Source: JAEZPW01 sp035629075
GTDB taxonomy: Bacteria > Acidobacteriota > Terriglobia > Terriglobales > Acidobacteriaceae
NCBI GenBank assembly: GCA_035629075.1
Contig: DASPIK010000104.1
Span: forward strand, 45,124-109,123
Direction of reading: 5' to 3'
DNA: 64,000 nt
The notes beneath the pieces were generated by a model. That model did no database searches and was not told the origin of the DNA. It saw only the letters and a list, made by a program, of their open reading frames with translations. Made by a program: the position numbers and the translations under genes. This document shows, in pieces, positions 1 to 9,305 of the stretch (the stretch's first letter is position 1; each line of letters begins with the position of its first letter).

Positions 1-63
1 GTCAATCGTGTACCCCGGTCGCTGCCTCGGCAAGCAGATCCTGAGCATAGGCGCGTCGGATCT

Positions 64-3000
64 TCAGTCTGCCGCCATAAGGCTCGACGAAAACGGCATC
101 GGGAACCACAAATTGAAGACGGTTCCCCGCCCTTTCTTGCTGCGTACCCGGATATGTCCGCCGTGCTTCTGAACCAATTCTCGCGTGACCCACAACCCCA
201 AACCCGTGCCAAGTTCAGCTTTGGTCGTGAAAAAAGGTTCGAAGATAGTGGCAAGATGCTCGGGAGCGATTCCGCTGCCGGTGTCGCCCATCGTGATTCG
301 AACGAATTTGCGCTCTCCATCCAGTGTGAAAGGTCGTATTCGGACGTGCAGCGACCCGGAGCCGTTCATCGCGTCTATGCTGTTCGACAGCATATTGGAG
401 ATAATTTGTCGTAGCTCACCTTTGATCGCCTTGATCTCAACACCTTGCTGGATTTCTTCTTGAACTCTTATGTCTCTGGCCTTTAAGCGCGGCGCAAAAA
501 GATCGATAACACTCTTCACAACCTCGGAAAGGCACACCATCGTCGGAGCGCCGGGCTCTCTATAGAAGCCGAGTGTCTGCCTCGTGATGTGTGCTACGCG
601 CTCCAACTCGCTTTCCGCCATGGTCAAGTGCTTCAGCGCAGATTCCGGAAGATCCGGATGCGACGCCGCGAGGTAAACGGCATTCATGATTGTCTCGAGT
701 GGATTATTGATCTCATGGGCAATCGTTGCTGCCATGCGGCCGACCGAAGCTAGTTTCTCACTCTGTAAGAGCGCCTTTTGCGCATTTTTTATCGCAGTCA
801 CATCTTCGACTGTCACAACAACCATGATGACCCGACCGCTCTCGTCGCGCACAGGAGCGCCATTGTGACTCAGCACCATCTCTTTACCGGTATCTGTTCG
901 CCGTACCACGAGTTCACGATGGCTGACCGTCTGCCCATTTAGAACCTGGGTTACTGGCCACTCAGATGGAGGAACAAGATTTCCATCCAGGTCGTGCGCT
1001 TCCAGCAGCACGGCAAGTTTCCAGATACTCTCGAGCGGCGAATCGGGTGGAAAGCCGTAGATCCGAAGGAATGCTGGGTTCGTCAGCAGCGGTTCACCAT
1101 TAGCGCCGCCTACGTAAACCCCTTCCGTCATGCTGTCGATTGTGGTTCGGAACTGCGCCAATCGCGTTTCAGCGAGTTGATTGGCATGGATGAGTTGTTG
1201 CCCGCGCTCCCGCAAAACATCTTCCGCTCTGCGCTGATCGGTTACATCGGTGTTCGTACCAAACCACCGGAGCACGCGACCCTTTTCATCTCGAATCGGT
1301 ACGGCTCGTGAGAGGAACCAGCGGTACTCGCCATCTCTGCCGCGTATCGGGAACAAGTCTTCCCATACATCGCCGCTCTCGAAACAGCGCCTGATTTTCT
1401 CGACAACCCGCTTCACGTGATCGGGGTGGTGAACACTTTGCCATCCCCAACCTTGCATCTCCTCGAGCGTCGTGCCTGTATAGTCGAACCAGCGCCGGTT
1501 GTACCAGAAAATCGACCCACTTGGATCGGCCATCCACGCCAGTTGGGACATGTTATCCGCTAGTGCCCGGAACCGTTCCTCGCTTTCTCGCAAACGCTCC
1601 TCGGCCCGCTTACGATCGGTGATCTCAACAACATAAGCTCCTACGGCAACCGGCTCCGCGCCACTTGTATACACGGGATAAAAACCCGTAATCCACGTCC
1701 TTGGAACTCCCGGTTCTTTCGGGGTCTCGCCTGTGATTTCTCTTTCGATCGTGCGACCCGTCCGGAAGACATCATCCAGAATAGGATCGACGAACTGCGC
1801 GTTGACGGGCAGAACCTCGCTTATGGGTTTTCCGAGGTGAGCTTCGGGTGGTAGCCCGTTGATTGCGGCGAGTGCTTCGTTAACGCGGAGGTACCGGTGC
1901 TCCCGGTCAAAGAAGGCAAATCCTACTGGTGCATTCTTCAGGACCGACTCTAGCTCGGAGGTACGCAGCTTGAGTTGGGTTATGTCCCGTGCCACGATCG
2001 AAGCTTCGACTACCCGGCCGCTGTCATCAAGCACGGGTGATATGTTCACCGAGACATCAACCAGCGAGCCGTCCTTGCGCTTGCGGACAGTATCATAGTG
2101 TCCGACTTCCTCTCCCTTTGCCAGGCGAGAGAAAAAGTTCAAAAGCTCTGCCTGGCGCTCAGTGGGCACCACCAGCGACATCGAACTTCCGATCGCTTCT
2201 TCCTTCGTATATCCGTAAAGCCGTGCAGCGGCTGCGTTCCAACTGGTTATGACGCCTTCAAGAGTCATCGAGTAAATGGCATCGTGGGACGACTCAATGA
2301 TCGCGTTCGCTTTGCTTAACTCTTCTTCCGCGTACTTGTGCTCGCTAATATCCTCCACGACGCCTATGGCGTACTTTTCGCCGCCGGTCTCTTCCATTAG
2401 CGACACGCTGAGACTCACCCAGATAGTCGATCCGTTCTTGTGTAGGTATCGCTTCTCAAGCGTGTAGCGGTCGATCTCACCGGCCTTCACCCGATCGTAC
2501 AGTTGAACGTCCTTTTCGAGATCTTCCGGGTGCGTGATGTCCTGGAACGTTTTGCTGAGTAACTCTGCCTGTGTGTAGCCAACGATCTCGCACATGCGTT
2601 GATTCACGCGCAACCAGCGTCCATCCAGCGCGACATGGGCAATTCCAGCAGCCGCTAGGTTGAAGGTCTTCTCGAATCGTTGTGCATTGGATTCAACCTC
2701 GGCTATGAGTCGGTGGCGGTCGGAGACGTCTTGGAAGAAGACCGATACCCCACCATCGTCTCTGGGATAAGCACGTACCTCAGCCCATATCGATAGAGGG
2801 GCGTAGTAGAACTCGAAGCTTTGAGCTTCGTCTTGGTTAACTACGTTCCTGTAGCTCTCTTCCAGAACGGTTCCGCGCGTTTCCGGGAATTCATCCCATA
2901 TCGATTTTCCGATTAAATCCTGTCTCGTCCTACGGAGAACGCGCTCCGCATGACTGTTCAGGTACGTAAAACGCCAGTCGGCATCAACTGAATAGAAAGC

Positions 3001-3471
3001 ATCGCCGATACTCTCCAACAACGATGCGTTTCTTCGCTCCGCCTCCGCTGCTGCGTTTCTGGCTTGCTGTTCTGCTGTAAGCAGCGCGAGGGTTCGCGCT
3101 CTGAGCTCACGCAGGTGCGCCACAACCATGGCTGTTGCCGTTGCAGTCGCCAGATAAGTTAAGAGACGTATAACGTCGCCGCTTGAAGGTAGATCAAACG
3201 ATTTCGCTGTGGGGAGTATGAAGTACCAGCTCTCCAGTGCTGTCAGGATCGCAGAAGCGAGCGCCGGCCCCAGTCCACCAAACCAGGCAACAAATACAAC
3301 GGCAATGTAGAAGAACAGAAATACCGGGCTGGCATGTGCGTCAGGCACTTTCAGACTGGGCCACAGCATCAGCGCAGACACTACTACCGCGAGCAGGTAC
3401 GCGACCCAGCGCCGGCGGCCATGGTTCGTGGCTCCGCCCCCAGTTAGAACCATGAATGGTCTATGTCGCAT
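64..3471 (-). CDS. Membrane-anchored multi-PAS sensor histidine kinase
   Basis: This 1135-aa kinase should autophosphorylate on His and pass the phosphate to an unlinked response regulator. The N-terminus (about 20-125) has four hydrophobic segments resembling the KdpD-type DUF4118 membrane module. About six PAS domains follow (near 150, 265, 395, 510, 640 and 790). The HisKA box reads AHEINNP with the phospho-acceptor at about H919. An HATPase domain fills the C-terminus, with DTGSGI and GTGLGL nucleotide-binding boxes. There is no receiver domain on the chain. The ATG at 3471 is the longest start; a second Met seven residues in is possible. It stands alone on the minus strand and no partner regulator lies beside it. 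The signal sensed cannot be read from the sequence. Confidence 0.9.
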   Translation of the reverse strand: MRHRPFMVLTGGGATNHGRRRWVAYLLAVVVSALMLWPSLKVPDAHASPVFLFFYIAVVFVAWFGGLGPALASAILTALESWYFILPTAKSFDLPSSGDVIRLLTYLATATATAMVVAHLRELRARTLALLTAEQQARNAAAEAERRNASLLESIGDAFYSVDADWRFTYLNSHAERVLRRTRQDLIGKSIWDEFPETRGTVLEESYRNVVNQDEAQSFEFYYAPLSIWAEVRAYPRDDGGVSVFFQDVSDRHRLIAEVESNAQRFEKTFNLAAAGIAHVALDGRWLRVNQRMCEIVGYTQAELLSKTFQDITHPEDLEKDVQLYDRVKAGEIDRYTLEKRYLHKNGSTIWVSLSVSLMEETGGEKYAIGVVEDISEHKYAEEELSKANAIIESSHDAIYSMTLEGVITSWNAAAARLYGYTKEEAIGSSMSLVVPTERQAELLNFFSRLAKGEEVGHYDTVRKRKDGSLVDVSVNISPVLDDSGRVVEASIVARDITQLKLRTSELESVLKNAPVGFAFFDREHRYLRVNEALAAINGLPPEAHLGKPISEVLPVNAQFVDPILDDVFRTGRTIEREITGETPKEPGVPRTWITGFYPVYTSGAEPVAVGAYVVEITDRKRAEERLRESEERFRALADNMSQLAWMADPSGSIFWYNRRWFDYTGTTLEEMQGWGWQSVHHPDHVKRVVEKIRRCFESGDVWEDLFPIRGRDGEYRWFLSRAVPIRDEKGRVLRWFGTNTDVTDQRRAEDVLRERGQQLIHANQLAETRLAQFRTTIDSMTEGVYVGGANGEPLLTNPAFLRIYGFPPDSPLESIWKLAVLLEAHDLDGNLVPPSEWPVTQVLNGQTVSHRELVVRRTDTGKEMVLSHNGAPVRDESGRVIMVVVTVEDVTAIKNAQKALLQSEKLASVGRMAATIAHEINNPLETIMNAVYLAASHPDLPESALKHLTMAESELERVAHITRQTLGFYREPGAPTMVCLSEVVKSVIDLFAPRLKARDIRVQEEIQQGVEIKAIKGELRQIISNMLSNSIDAMNGSGSLHVRIRPFTLDGERKFVRITMGDTGSGIAPEHLATIFEPFFTTKAELGTGLGLWVTRELVQKHGGHIRVRSKKGRGTVFNLWFPMPFSSSLMAAD

Positions 3472-3683
3472 GACTAGCCGGAACCCTCAGGTGCAACACT
3501 GGTTGGCAACGCAATTGTCCGCCATTCGATCAGGTCTGCTGGCGTAACGACCTCACAAGCAGTGTTGATGCAAAGGTTAACACGGCAATGCGGCCTTTGA
3601 AAAAATGAGAAACATGTCTTCGGCATCAATCGACAGAGCACTTTCGCCTGGTGCGGAAAGTTGGGATAACTTTGCACAAAATG

Positions 3684-3712
3684 AAAAAGGGGCCGCGACT
3701 GCGCGACCCCTT
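3684..3712 (-). terminator. Rho-independent terminator after the RNase E/G gene
   Basis: On the minus strand the stem AAGGGG-T-CGCG / CGCG-G-CCCCTT (3712-3687) has a four-base loop and runs into TTTTT at 3688-3684. It lies 18 bases past the stop of the RNase gene, so it should end that transcript before the kinase gene. Confidence 0.85.
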
Positions 3713-3729
3713 ATGGCTACTCATGTTGA

Positions 3730-6700
3730 TCAGCCCTGAATGTCAAAGTTCTCCTGATGCAGCAACGGATCGGATTTCACCAGAATTGTCCTTCTGGTAA
3801 GCTCCTCCATCTCTTGAATCCACTTCCCGCCATTAGCTTTCAGCGCTTTGGCAAGTTCTGGGTTGACCCGCAGGATCACGTCTTCGCGTTCCAGATGGGA
3901 CGCCATTTTCCGCATCTCGACATAGATCTCGTTGCACATCGTGTGCAGCGATTTGACCAGACCCGTTCCTGTACAGTACGAGCAAGGCTCCCCGAGCGTG
4001 CGTTCCAGAGACTGCTTTACGCGCTTTCGGGTGATTGCCACAAGGCCGAAGTCATTGAACGCCAAGACCTTCGACGGCGCACGGTCCGCCTTCATGGCCT
4101 CTTCAAGCGCCTGCATGACTTTCTGACGGTTCTTGCGCTCGTCCATGTCGATGAAATCGATCACGATGATGCCGCCCAAGTCGCGCAACCGGACCTGGCG
4201 CACAATCTCACGGATCGCATCGATGTTCGTTTTCACGATCGTGTCTTCCAGTCGGGTCGTCTTCCCCACATACTTCCCCGTGTTAACGTCGATCGCGACG
4301 AGCGCTTCGGTCTGGTTAATCACGATGTACCCACCGCTCTTCAACCAGACTTTCGATTTCAGCGCCTTATTGATTTCCTCCTGAATTCCGAACTGGTCGT
4401 ACAGAGGTGTGTTCTTGGTATAGAGCTTAACCTTCCGAACCAGCTGCGGCTGGAAGCGTTGCGCAAAGCGCAGTACGCGCTCGTATTCGGCCTCATTGTC
4501 CACCCAGATCGCCGCGAAATCCGCCGTGACCTGATCTCTCAGGACACGCTCGACGAGGTTCAGATCGTGGTAGATCAGCGCCGGAGCCTTGCTGTTTTCC
4601 GAGCGCGTCTTGATGTCGTGCCACAGGTTCTTGAGGAAGCGAATGTCGGCGCGCAGTTCTTCTTCGGTGATTCCCTCCGCAGCCGTGCGCACGATAAATC
4701 CGCCGTGACCGCCCTCGCGCTCGCTGAGCATGATTCGCTTCAGGCGCTGGCGCTCTTCGTCAGAGTTAATCTTGCGTGATACCCCGATGTGGTTGACCGT
4801 CGGCATGTAGACCAAGTACCGTCCCGGCAAAGCGATGTGGCTGGTAATACGTGCGCCCTTTTTGCCGATCGGCTCTTTTGCGATCTGGATCAGGACTTCC
4901 TGTCCTTCCTTGAGCAGATCGCTGATCTGGGGGATCGGGCGCGGAGCTTCTCGCCGTGGGCCGCCCCGTATGCGCCGGCCGCCACGACGCCCTCTTCCAG
5001 GCCGACGATCATATCCGGGACGCATGGGATGCTGCGGATACGACCCAGCAGTAGCATGAGCTTCGTGCGCAGTTCCCGGTGCCGCTTCGTCATCGACAAC
5101 GTCGGCTTCAAGTTCCGACTCTTCGAATTCATCGTCGTCCAGTTCGCCGGTAGTCTCAATCTCAATGCCGTTGTCTTCCACAACGGCGTCTTCCGGGTAC
5201 GCCGACGCAGCAGTTTCATGATCGAGCAGTGCGTCTTCAACGGCGTCAGTTAGACCGTTAGCTTCTTCGAAGTCGCCACCAACGATTCCACGCACATGAG
5301 GCTCATCCGTTGCATGAAGCGTCTGCTCCTCCATTTCGACGAAATCGGAGTCGTCCTCTTCTTCAGCCAGGGGCTCGTACTCTGATTCGTCCTCTTCTAT
5401 CTCTTCATGCTCCAGCGTATGTCCGGCTCCCGCCGAATAGCCGTGCCGCTCCTCAACCGTGTCGTAGGACCGGGCCGGCATTTCCGGCCATTCACCCTCG
5501 GCCGACGTGTTCTCGTTCTCTACATCGACCTCCGGCGCTTCCGTACTCGCGTCTTCTGCGGCAACGGTTTCCGCCTCGACGGCCTGTTGGCCTTCGGTCT
5601 CGATCGCCTCTCCGCCGAACGTGCTCGCCACGTTCATCTGCTCGTACTTTGCCGATTCGGCCTCGGCTTCCGAATCTGCCGAACTTTCGGATTGTTCGCC
5701 TGCTTCGGCGGCAGTAGCGGTGTCCTCAGGCGACTGGGTGGCCTCTCCGCCGAAAGTAGCAGCCACGTTCATCTCTTCATAATTCGTCTCGGTACCGGGT
5801 TCCGCTGGAACGGTGCCGCCAATTGCGCCGTGCTCGCCAACGCTGATCTCGGGCTCAACGTCGCTGGCCGCGTCCTGCTCCGAAGACTGCGAGACGTCAC
5901 CTTCGAGCTGTCGATCGAGTGTCACGGAAAGTGGCTCATTCTCACTCACAATCGAAGCCGCCTGCTCTTCCAGCGTGCTGGCAGCGGGTTCGGCTGCGGC
6001 TTCCGATATCCGGCGGTATTTCGCTATGGACTCGCCCGGCAATATAAACGGCGCGACCGGAGTGCGACGTTCCATACGCACTTCCGTCCGGGGCCCCTCC
6101 TGGCGCTTCCTTTTGCGCTCAGAACCAACCTCCTCGGTTAGTTGTTCCACCGCCTGCCCTTGGCTCGCATTCTCATCAGAATCGATGCAGGGCGAAGAAC
6201 TCTGCTCCTCGGACTCTGCTGAGATGGTGGTCAACTGCTCCGTGACCGGTGGCTGCTCGCCAGTCGCCTGAAGTTCTGCGCTGGCTGTCGTCTCGTCGGC
6301 GCTTTCCTCCAGCAGGCCAGGTTTAGGCGCAGTCTCTACTTCGTCCTTCGGCTGATATTTAGCAATCTTCTCGCCCGGGAGAACGATAGGACCTCGATAG
6401 CTGAAACCAGTGGTCTCTCGCCCCGCGGTTGTTCCGGTCACGGGCGGAAGTTCCGGCGCCGGCGGCGGTGCCAATTCCGATACGTGTACCTCGTCTGCCT
6501 TCTCGGCTACCTGCTGTTCAATCTCTTCCTTCTTTGCCGTCTTGTTATATTTCGCGATGCTTTCGCCGGGCAGAACGAACGGTGTAGGAACCGACGCAGG
6601 CACTGGTCGGGGTGTATCCGCCTCGGGCACTTTCAATGCTTCTTTGGCAAGCTCGGAAGCAGGGACCCCTTCGGGCTCGGCGAACCTTGTCTCGATATCA

Positions 6701-7491
6701 GGGCTGTCAAATCCACCCTCGATGACGAACGAAGCTGCATCAGAACCGGTCGAAAAGTCTCCGACACCGGATTCACCGAACTGATCGTCTTCCGCCCCGC
6801 TTTCCGCCACATCCGTGTCCGCGTCAAGATCAGGTATGTTGCTTTCGGGCTTGCGATACTTGGAAATCGATTCTCCCGGCAGGAGAACCGGCTCGTACCC
6901 GGCAGGCGGACCGAAATCCTCTACGATTGGGAGTTCTGCGCGAGTGTCTTCGCGCTGTGGACCGCGATCGAACTTCGACTCGGGGAACCCACGGCCACGA
7001 CGTCCCCGACGGCGCCGGCGGCTGCGGAAACCCCCACGAGCATTTTCGCTATCGAGTTCAGCAGAGTCCGCGCCCGTATCGAGTTCGCTGTAAGCCCCGT
7101 CTGCGGGCTCTTGCATTACAGGGCGCGGTGCCTGTGAACGCGGAGGCTCGGGTACTTGGAATTCCTTCTGAAATTCGTAGTGGCGCGGCTCAGGTTGCGG
7201 TTTGTTGGTGACGTAAGTCTCGGGACGGGTAGGGACGGCATCGAACTCTTCGTCTTCTTCCCCGAGATCAAGGAAATCGGAAACATAAAGGAAGGCATCG
7301 CGCTCAAGCCCAATGTCAACGAACGCGGACTGCATGCCAGGCAGCACGCGGGTGACGCGACCTTTGTAAATCGAACCTGCTAGGGTGTACTCATTCTCGC
7401 GCTCGAAAAATATTTCAGCGAGTTGATCATCCTCGACCACCGCCACCTTGGTCTCGTGTGGCGTCGAAGACACGTACATTTCTTTTGTCAT
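3730..7491 (-). CDS. rng: Rne/Rng family ribonuclease with a very large insertion
   Basis: This is a 5'-end-sensing endoribonuclease of mRNA decay and rRNA processing. Residues 1-75 match the start of RNase G/E (GSIYKGRVTRVLPGMQ, FVDIGLERDAF, half of the S1 fold). The match resumes near residue 851 and runs to the end. The catalytic metal ligands are visible as D1068 (AIDVNTG) and D1112 (IDFIDMD). The zinc-link cysteines are C1170 and C1173 (CSYC). Between the two halves lies about 775 aa of acidic, low-complexity sequence. It holds four copies of an LPGESIAKY-type motif (near 205, 309, 371, 485), two copies of MNVA[AS]TFGGEA (near 576, 622) and an R/G-rich stretch near 830. RNase G is about 490 aa, so the insertion more than doubles the protein. 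RNase identity is certain; the insert's role is unknown. Confidence 0.95.
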   Translation of the reverse strand: MTKEMYVSSTPHETKVAVVEDDQLAEIFFERENEYTLAGSIYKGRVTRVLPGMQSAFVDIGLERDAFLYVSDFLDLGEEDEEFDAVPTRPETYVTNKPQPEPRHYEFQKEFQVPEPPRSQAPRPVMQEPADGAYSELDTGADSAELDSENARGGFRSRRRRRGRRGRGFPESKFDRGPQREDTRAELPIVEDFGPPAGYEPVLLPGESISKYRKPESNIPDLDADTDVAESGAEDDQFGESGVGDFSTGSDAASFVIEGGFDSPDIETRFAEPEGVPASELAKEALKVPEADTPRPVPASVPTPFVLPGESIAKYNKTAKKEEIEQQVAEKADEVHVSELAPPPAPELPPVTGTTAGRETTGFSYRGPIVLPGEKIAKYQPKDEVETAPKPGLLEESADETTASAELQATGEQPPVTEQLTTISAESEEQSSSPCIDSDENASQGQAVEQLTEEVGSERKRKRQEGPRTEVRMERRTPVAPFILPGESIAKYRRISEAAAEPAASTLEEQAASIVSENEPLSVTLDRQLEGDVSQSSEQDAASDVEPEISVGEHGAIGGTVPAEPGTETNYEEMNVAATFGGEATQSPEDTATAAEAGEQSESSADSEAEAESAKYEQMNVASTFGGEAIETEGQQAVEAETVAAEDASTEAPEVDVENENTSAEGEWPEMPARSYDTVEERHGYSAGAGHTLEHEEIEEDESEYEPLAEEEDDSDFVEMEEQTLHATDEPHVRGIVGGDFEEANGLTDAVEDALLDHETAASAYPEDAVVEDNGIEIETTGELDDDEFEESELEADVVDDEAAPGTAHEAHATAGSYPQHPMRPGYDRRPGRGRRGGRRIRGGPRREAPRPIPQISDLLKEGQEVLIQIAKEPIGKKGARITSHIALPGRYLVYMPTVNHIGVSRKINSDEERQRLKRIMLSEREGGHGGFIVRTAAEGITEEELRADIRFLKNLWHDIKTRSENSKAPALIYHDLNLVERVLRDQVTADFAAIWVDNEAEYERVLRFAQRFQPQLVRKVKLYTKNTPLYDQFGIQEEINKALKSKVWLKSGGYIVINQTEALVAIDVNTGKYVGKTTRLEDTIVKTNIDAIREIVRQVRLRDLGGIIVIDFIDMDERKNRQKVMQALEEAMKADRAPSKVLAFNDFGLVAITRKRVKQSLERTLGEPCSYCTGTGLVKSLHTMCNEIYVEMRKMASHLEREDVILRVNPELAKALKANGGKWIQEMEELTRRTILVKSDPLLHQENFDIQG

Positions 7492-7957
7492 GCTATCTCC
7501 GGTCGTCGCTTTTCAGCGGCTTACCGGCAGCATGTGAGGGGTTCCTGGTGGGATCGAGTCAAACTACACAACCGCCTGCCCGCGTTGCTCCGGAAGGCAC
7601 ACGGGTGCCTTCCCTCGCTCGCGACGGCGAATGGCCGTGTCCACGAAAGTTTGCAGTTGGGTAAATCCGTTTGCGAATCCTGGAAATTGTCTGCACCTGT
7701 CGCGGGGCGCCTGCGGAGTGTGACCTCACTTCTCAATGACACCCGGAGATGCCAGGCGGCGAAACCGTTTGTACATTGAGGGGGCCGTTACCGCCCCGCC
7801 GCGCCGTTTGCTAAACCCGTCCGGCCCCTCACATCACGGCCGGCACACGCCCTCTTTTCGTGAGGGCACTCGAAATCTTGCTGGTATTTCCTCCCCTTCA
7901 CGGGGCAACTTTGATCTTGAACTGCGTTTCGCCGCACTCGTGGGCGGCGCCTGTACT
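7492..7957 (-). promoter_or_regulatory. Long leader/intergenic region before the RNase gene with a strong hairpin
   Basis: These 466 bases separate rodA from the RNase gene and hold no convincing gene. Read on the minus strand they contain a perfect hairpin GGAAGGCAC-CCGT-GTGCCTTCC at 7613-7592, about 100 bases before the start codon, with no T-run, so it is not a terminator. A weaker hairpin GCCCTC/GAGGGC lies at 7849-7867. GGAG sits just before the ATG at 7491. Long structured leaders are known for E. coli rne, where they mediate autoregulation; the same role here is inference. Confidence 0.4.
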
Positions 7958-9058
7958 CTAATTCACGAACCGGCGCATACGGATGTTCATTACGATGCCC
8001 AGCGCCAAGAACGTAAATAGCACCGATGATCCGCCGTAACTCATTAGCGGTAGCGGTATTCCGGTGACCGGCATGAAGCCGACCACCATGCCGACGTTGA
8101 CCAGAATATGGAAAGCCAGTACAGCTACCACACCCATTATGACGAAAGCGCCAGCGCGGTCAGGCGCCGTCTGCGCGTTCGCGATCATGCGCATCAGCAC
8201 CAAAAAGTATAGCAGTAAAACGAACGCTGCGCCCACCAACCCGTGCTCCTCGCACCAGGCCGCGAAGATGAAGTCCGTATGCGGTACGGGCAGGAACGCT
8301 CCTTGCGTCTGGGATCCTTGTGCCGCCCCCTTGCCCCAAATCCCTCCCGATCCGATCGCGATGAGCGACTGAATCACCTGGTAACCAGCGTTCTGGGAAT
8401 CGGCTTCCGGCTCGATGAACGTCGTAAGGCGCTCTTTTTGGTAATCCTTAAGCCCATAGTGCCAGATCGCCGGCGCCAGGAGTATTCCAAGTAGCAATAC
8501 CACAATCGCGTGTTTGGCTCTCAGCCCGCCCAGAAACAGGCCCATTAACGCGATCGGCACATAGGTCAGCGACGTCCCGAGATCGGGCTGCCGGAGCACG
8601 AATAACATCGGTACTCCGATCAATAACCCCGCCCGAATCATATCGGATAGCTTTCCTTCCTCCTCTATGCCCCGAGCCTCACTGAAGTACTTCCCCATCG
8701 CGAGAATTAGAACGAGTTTCACCCACTCCGACGGCTGAAAGTGCCATCCGCCGGGCAGCATGATCCATCGTCTCGCGCCCATATACTTGCGCCCAAATAC
8801 CGCCACGGCCACAAGTGCCACGATCGACAGCACGTACATCCAGGGCACTTTGTCCAGAAGCGTGTGATAGTTGACGCGGCTCATGATGAACATCGCCACA
8901 AGACCGCCAGACACCCAGTACATCTGCTTTATGTGTGAGCCCGCGAACTTTGTGCCATGGGTCGCGCTATAGATCTGCACAATGCCCAAGACACAGATCA
9001 CAAGAACGTAACCCAGCAGCAACCAGTCGAAGTCACGGAATGTAACGTAGCGTTTCAA
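7958..9058 (-). CDS. rodA: Rod-shape SEDS peptidoglycan polymerase RodA
   Basis: RodA is the SEDS-family glycosyltransferase that polymerises lipid II in the elongasome, paired with PBP2. The 366-aa chain is hydrophobic throughout, with about ten membrane segments. Family landmarks include GARRWI near residue 94, QPSEWVKL, RQPDLGTSL, and the C-terminal PLPLMSYGGSS. The start is a TTG at 9058 (LKRYVTF) with only a weak upstream purine run, so expression may be modest. It follows the PBP2 gene on the same strand after a 247-bp gap that contains a repeat element. Length and motifs are normal for RodA, and the neighbouring PBP2 argues for RodA over FtsW. Confidence 0.93.
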   Translation of the reverse strand: MKRYVTFRDFDWLLLGYVLVICVLGIVQIYSATHGTKFAGSHIKQMYWVSGGLVAMFIMSRVNYHTLLDKVPWMYVLSIVALVAVAVFGRKYMGARRWIMLPGGWHFQPSEWVKLVLILAMGKYFSEARGIEEEGKLSDMIRAGLLIGVPMLFVLRQPDLGTSLTYVPIALMGLFLGGLRAKHAIVVLLLGILLAPAIWHYGLKDYQKERLTTFIEPEADSQNAGYQVIQSLIAIGSGGIWGKGAAQGSQTQGAFLPVPHTDFIFAAWCEEHGLVGAAFVLLLYFLVLMRMIANAQTAPDRAGAFVIMGVVAVLAFHILVNVGMVVGFMPVTGIPLPLMSYGGSSVLFTFLALGIVMNIRMRRFVN

Positions 9059-9131
9059 ATGTGATTCTCACTGATCAGCAAACATCCACCAGCAATCAGT
9101 TCCGAAGCCTTACTTACTCATTTCAAAAATA

Positions 9132-9211
9132 GTGTCATCCTGAGCGGAGGCCGCGATTGGTTTTTCCGCGCCTGCTTTTGGTGCGGTCGCGGCCGGAGTC
9201 GAAGAACCTGC
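9132..9211. repeat. Intergenic repeat-like element between mrdA and rodA
   Basis: The element begins GTCATCCTGAGCGG and ends GTCGAAGAACCTGC. Inside are perfect arms GGCCGCG (9149-9155) and CGCGGCC (9188-9194) around a T-rich centre. Related wording is common between genes of soil Acidobacteriota, from general knowledge; only one copy is seen in this window. It interrupts an otherwise co-directional gene pair. Confidence 0.4.
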
Positions 9212-9305
9212 TTTTCGGCCCGTCACTCTAAAACACGCTTATACCTTTCGTTTGCCCCCTCCGCAGAACCTTCGCGCTCTCCGCGTATTTCGCTCCCGGC
9301 GACGA

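Noticed and set aside
3474..3677. 67-residue open frame on the minus strand after the kinase start
   Set aside because: No family pattern, no ribosome site, and it fills only the intergenic gap upstream of the kinase.
3757..4779. 340-residue open frame on the plus strand
   Set aside because: It is an antisense shadow of the conserved RNase catalytic core, with no domain signature of its own.
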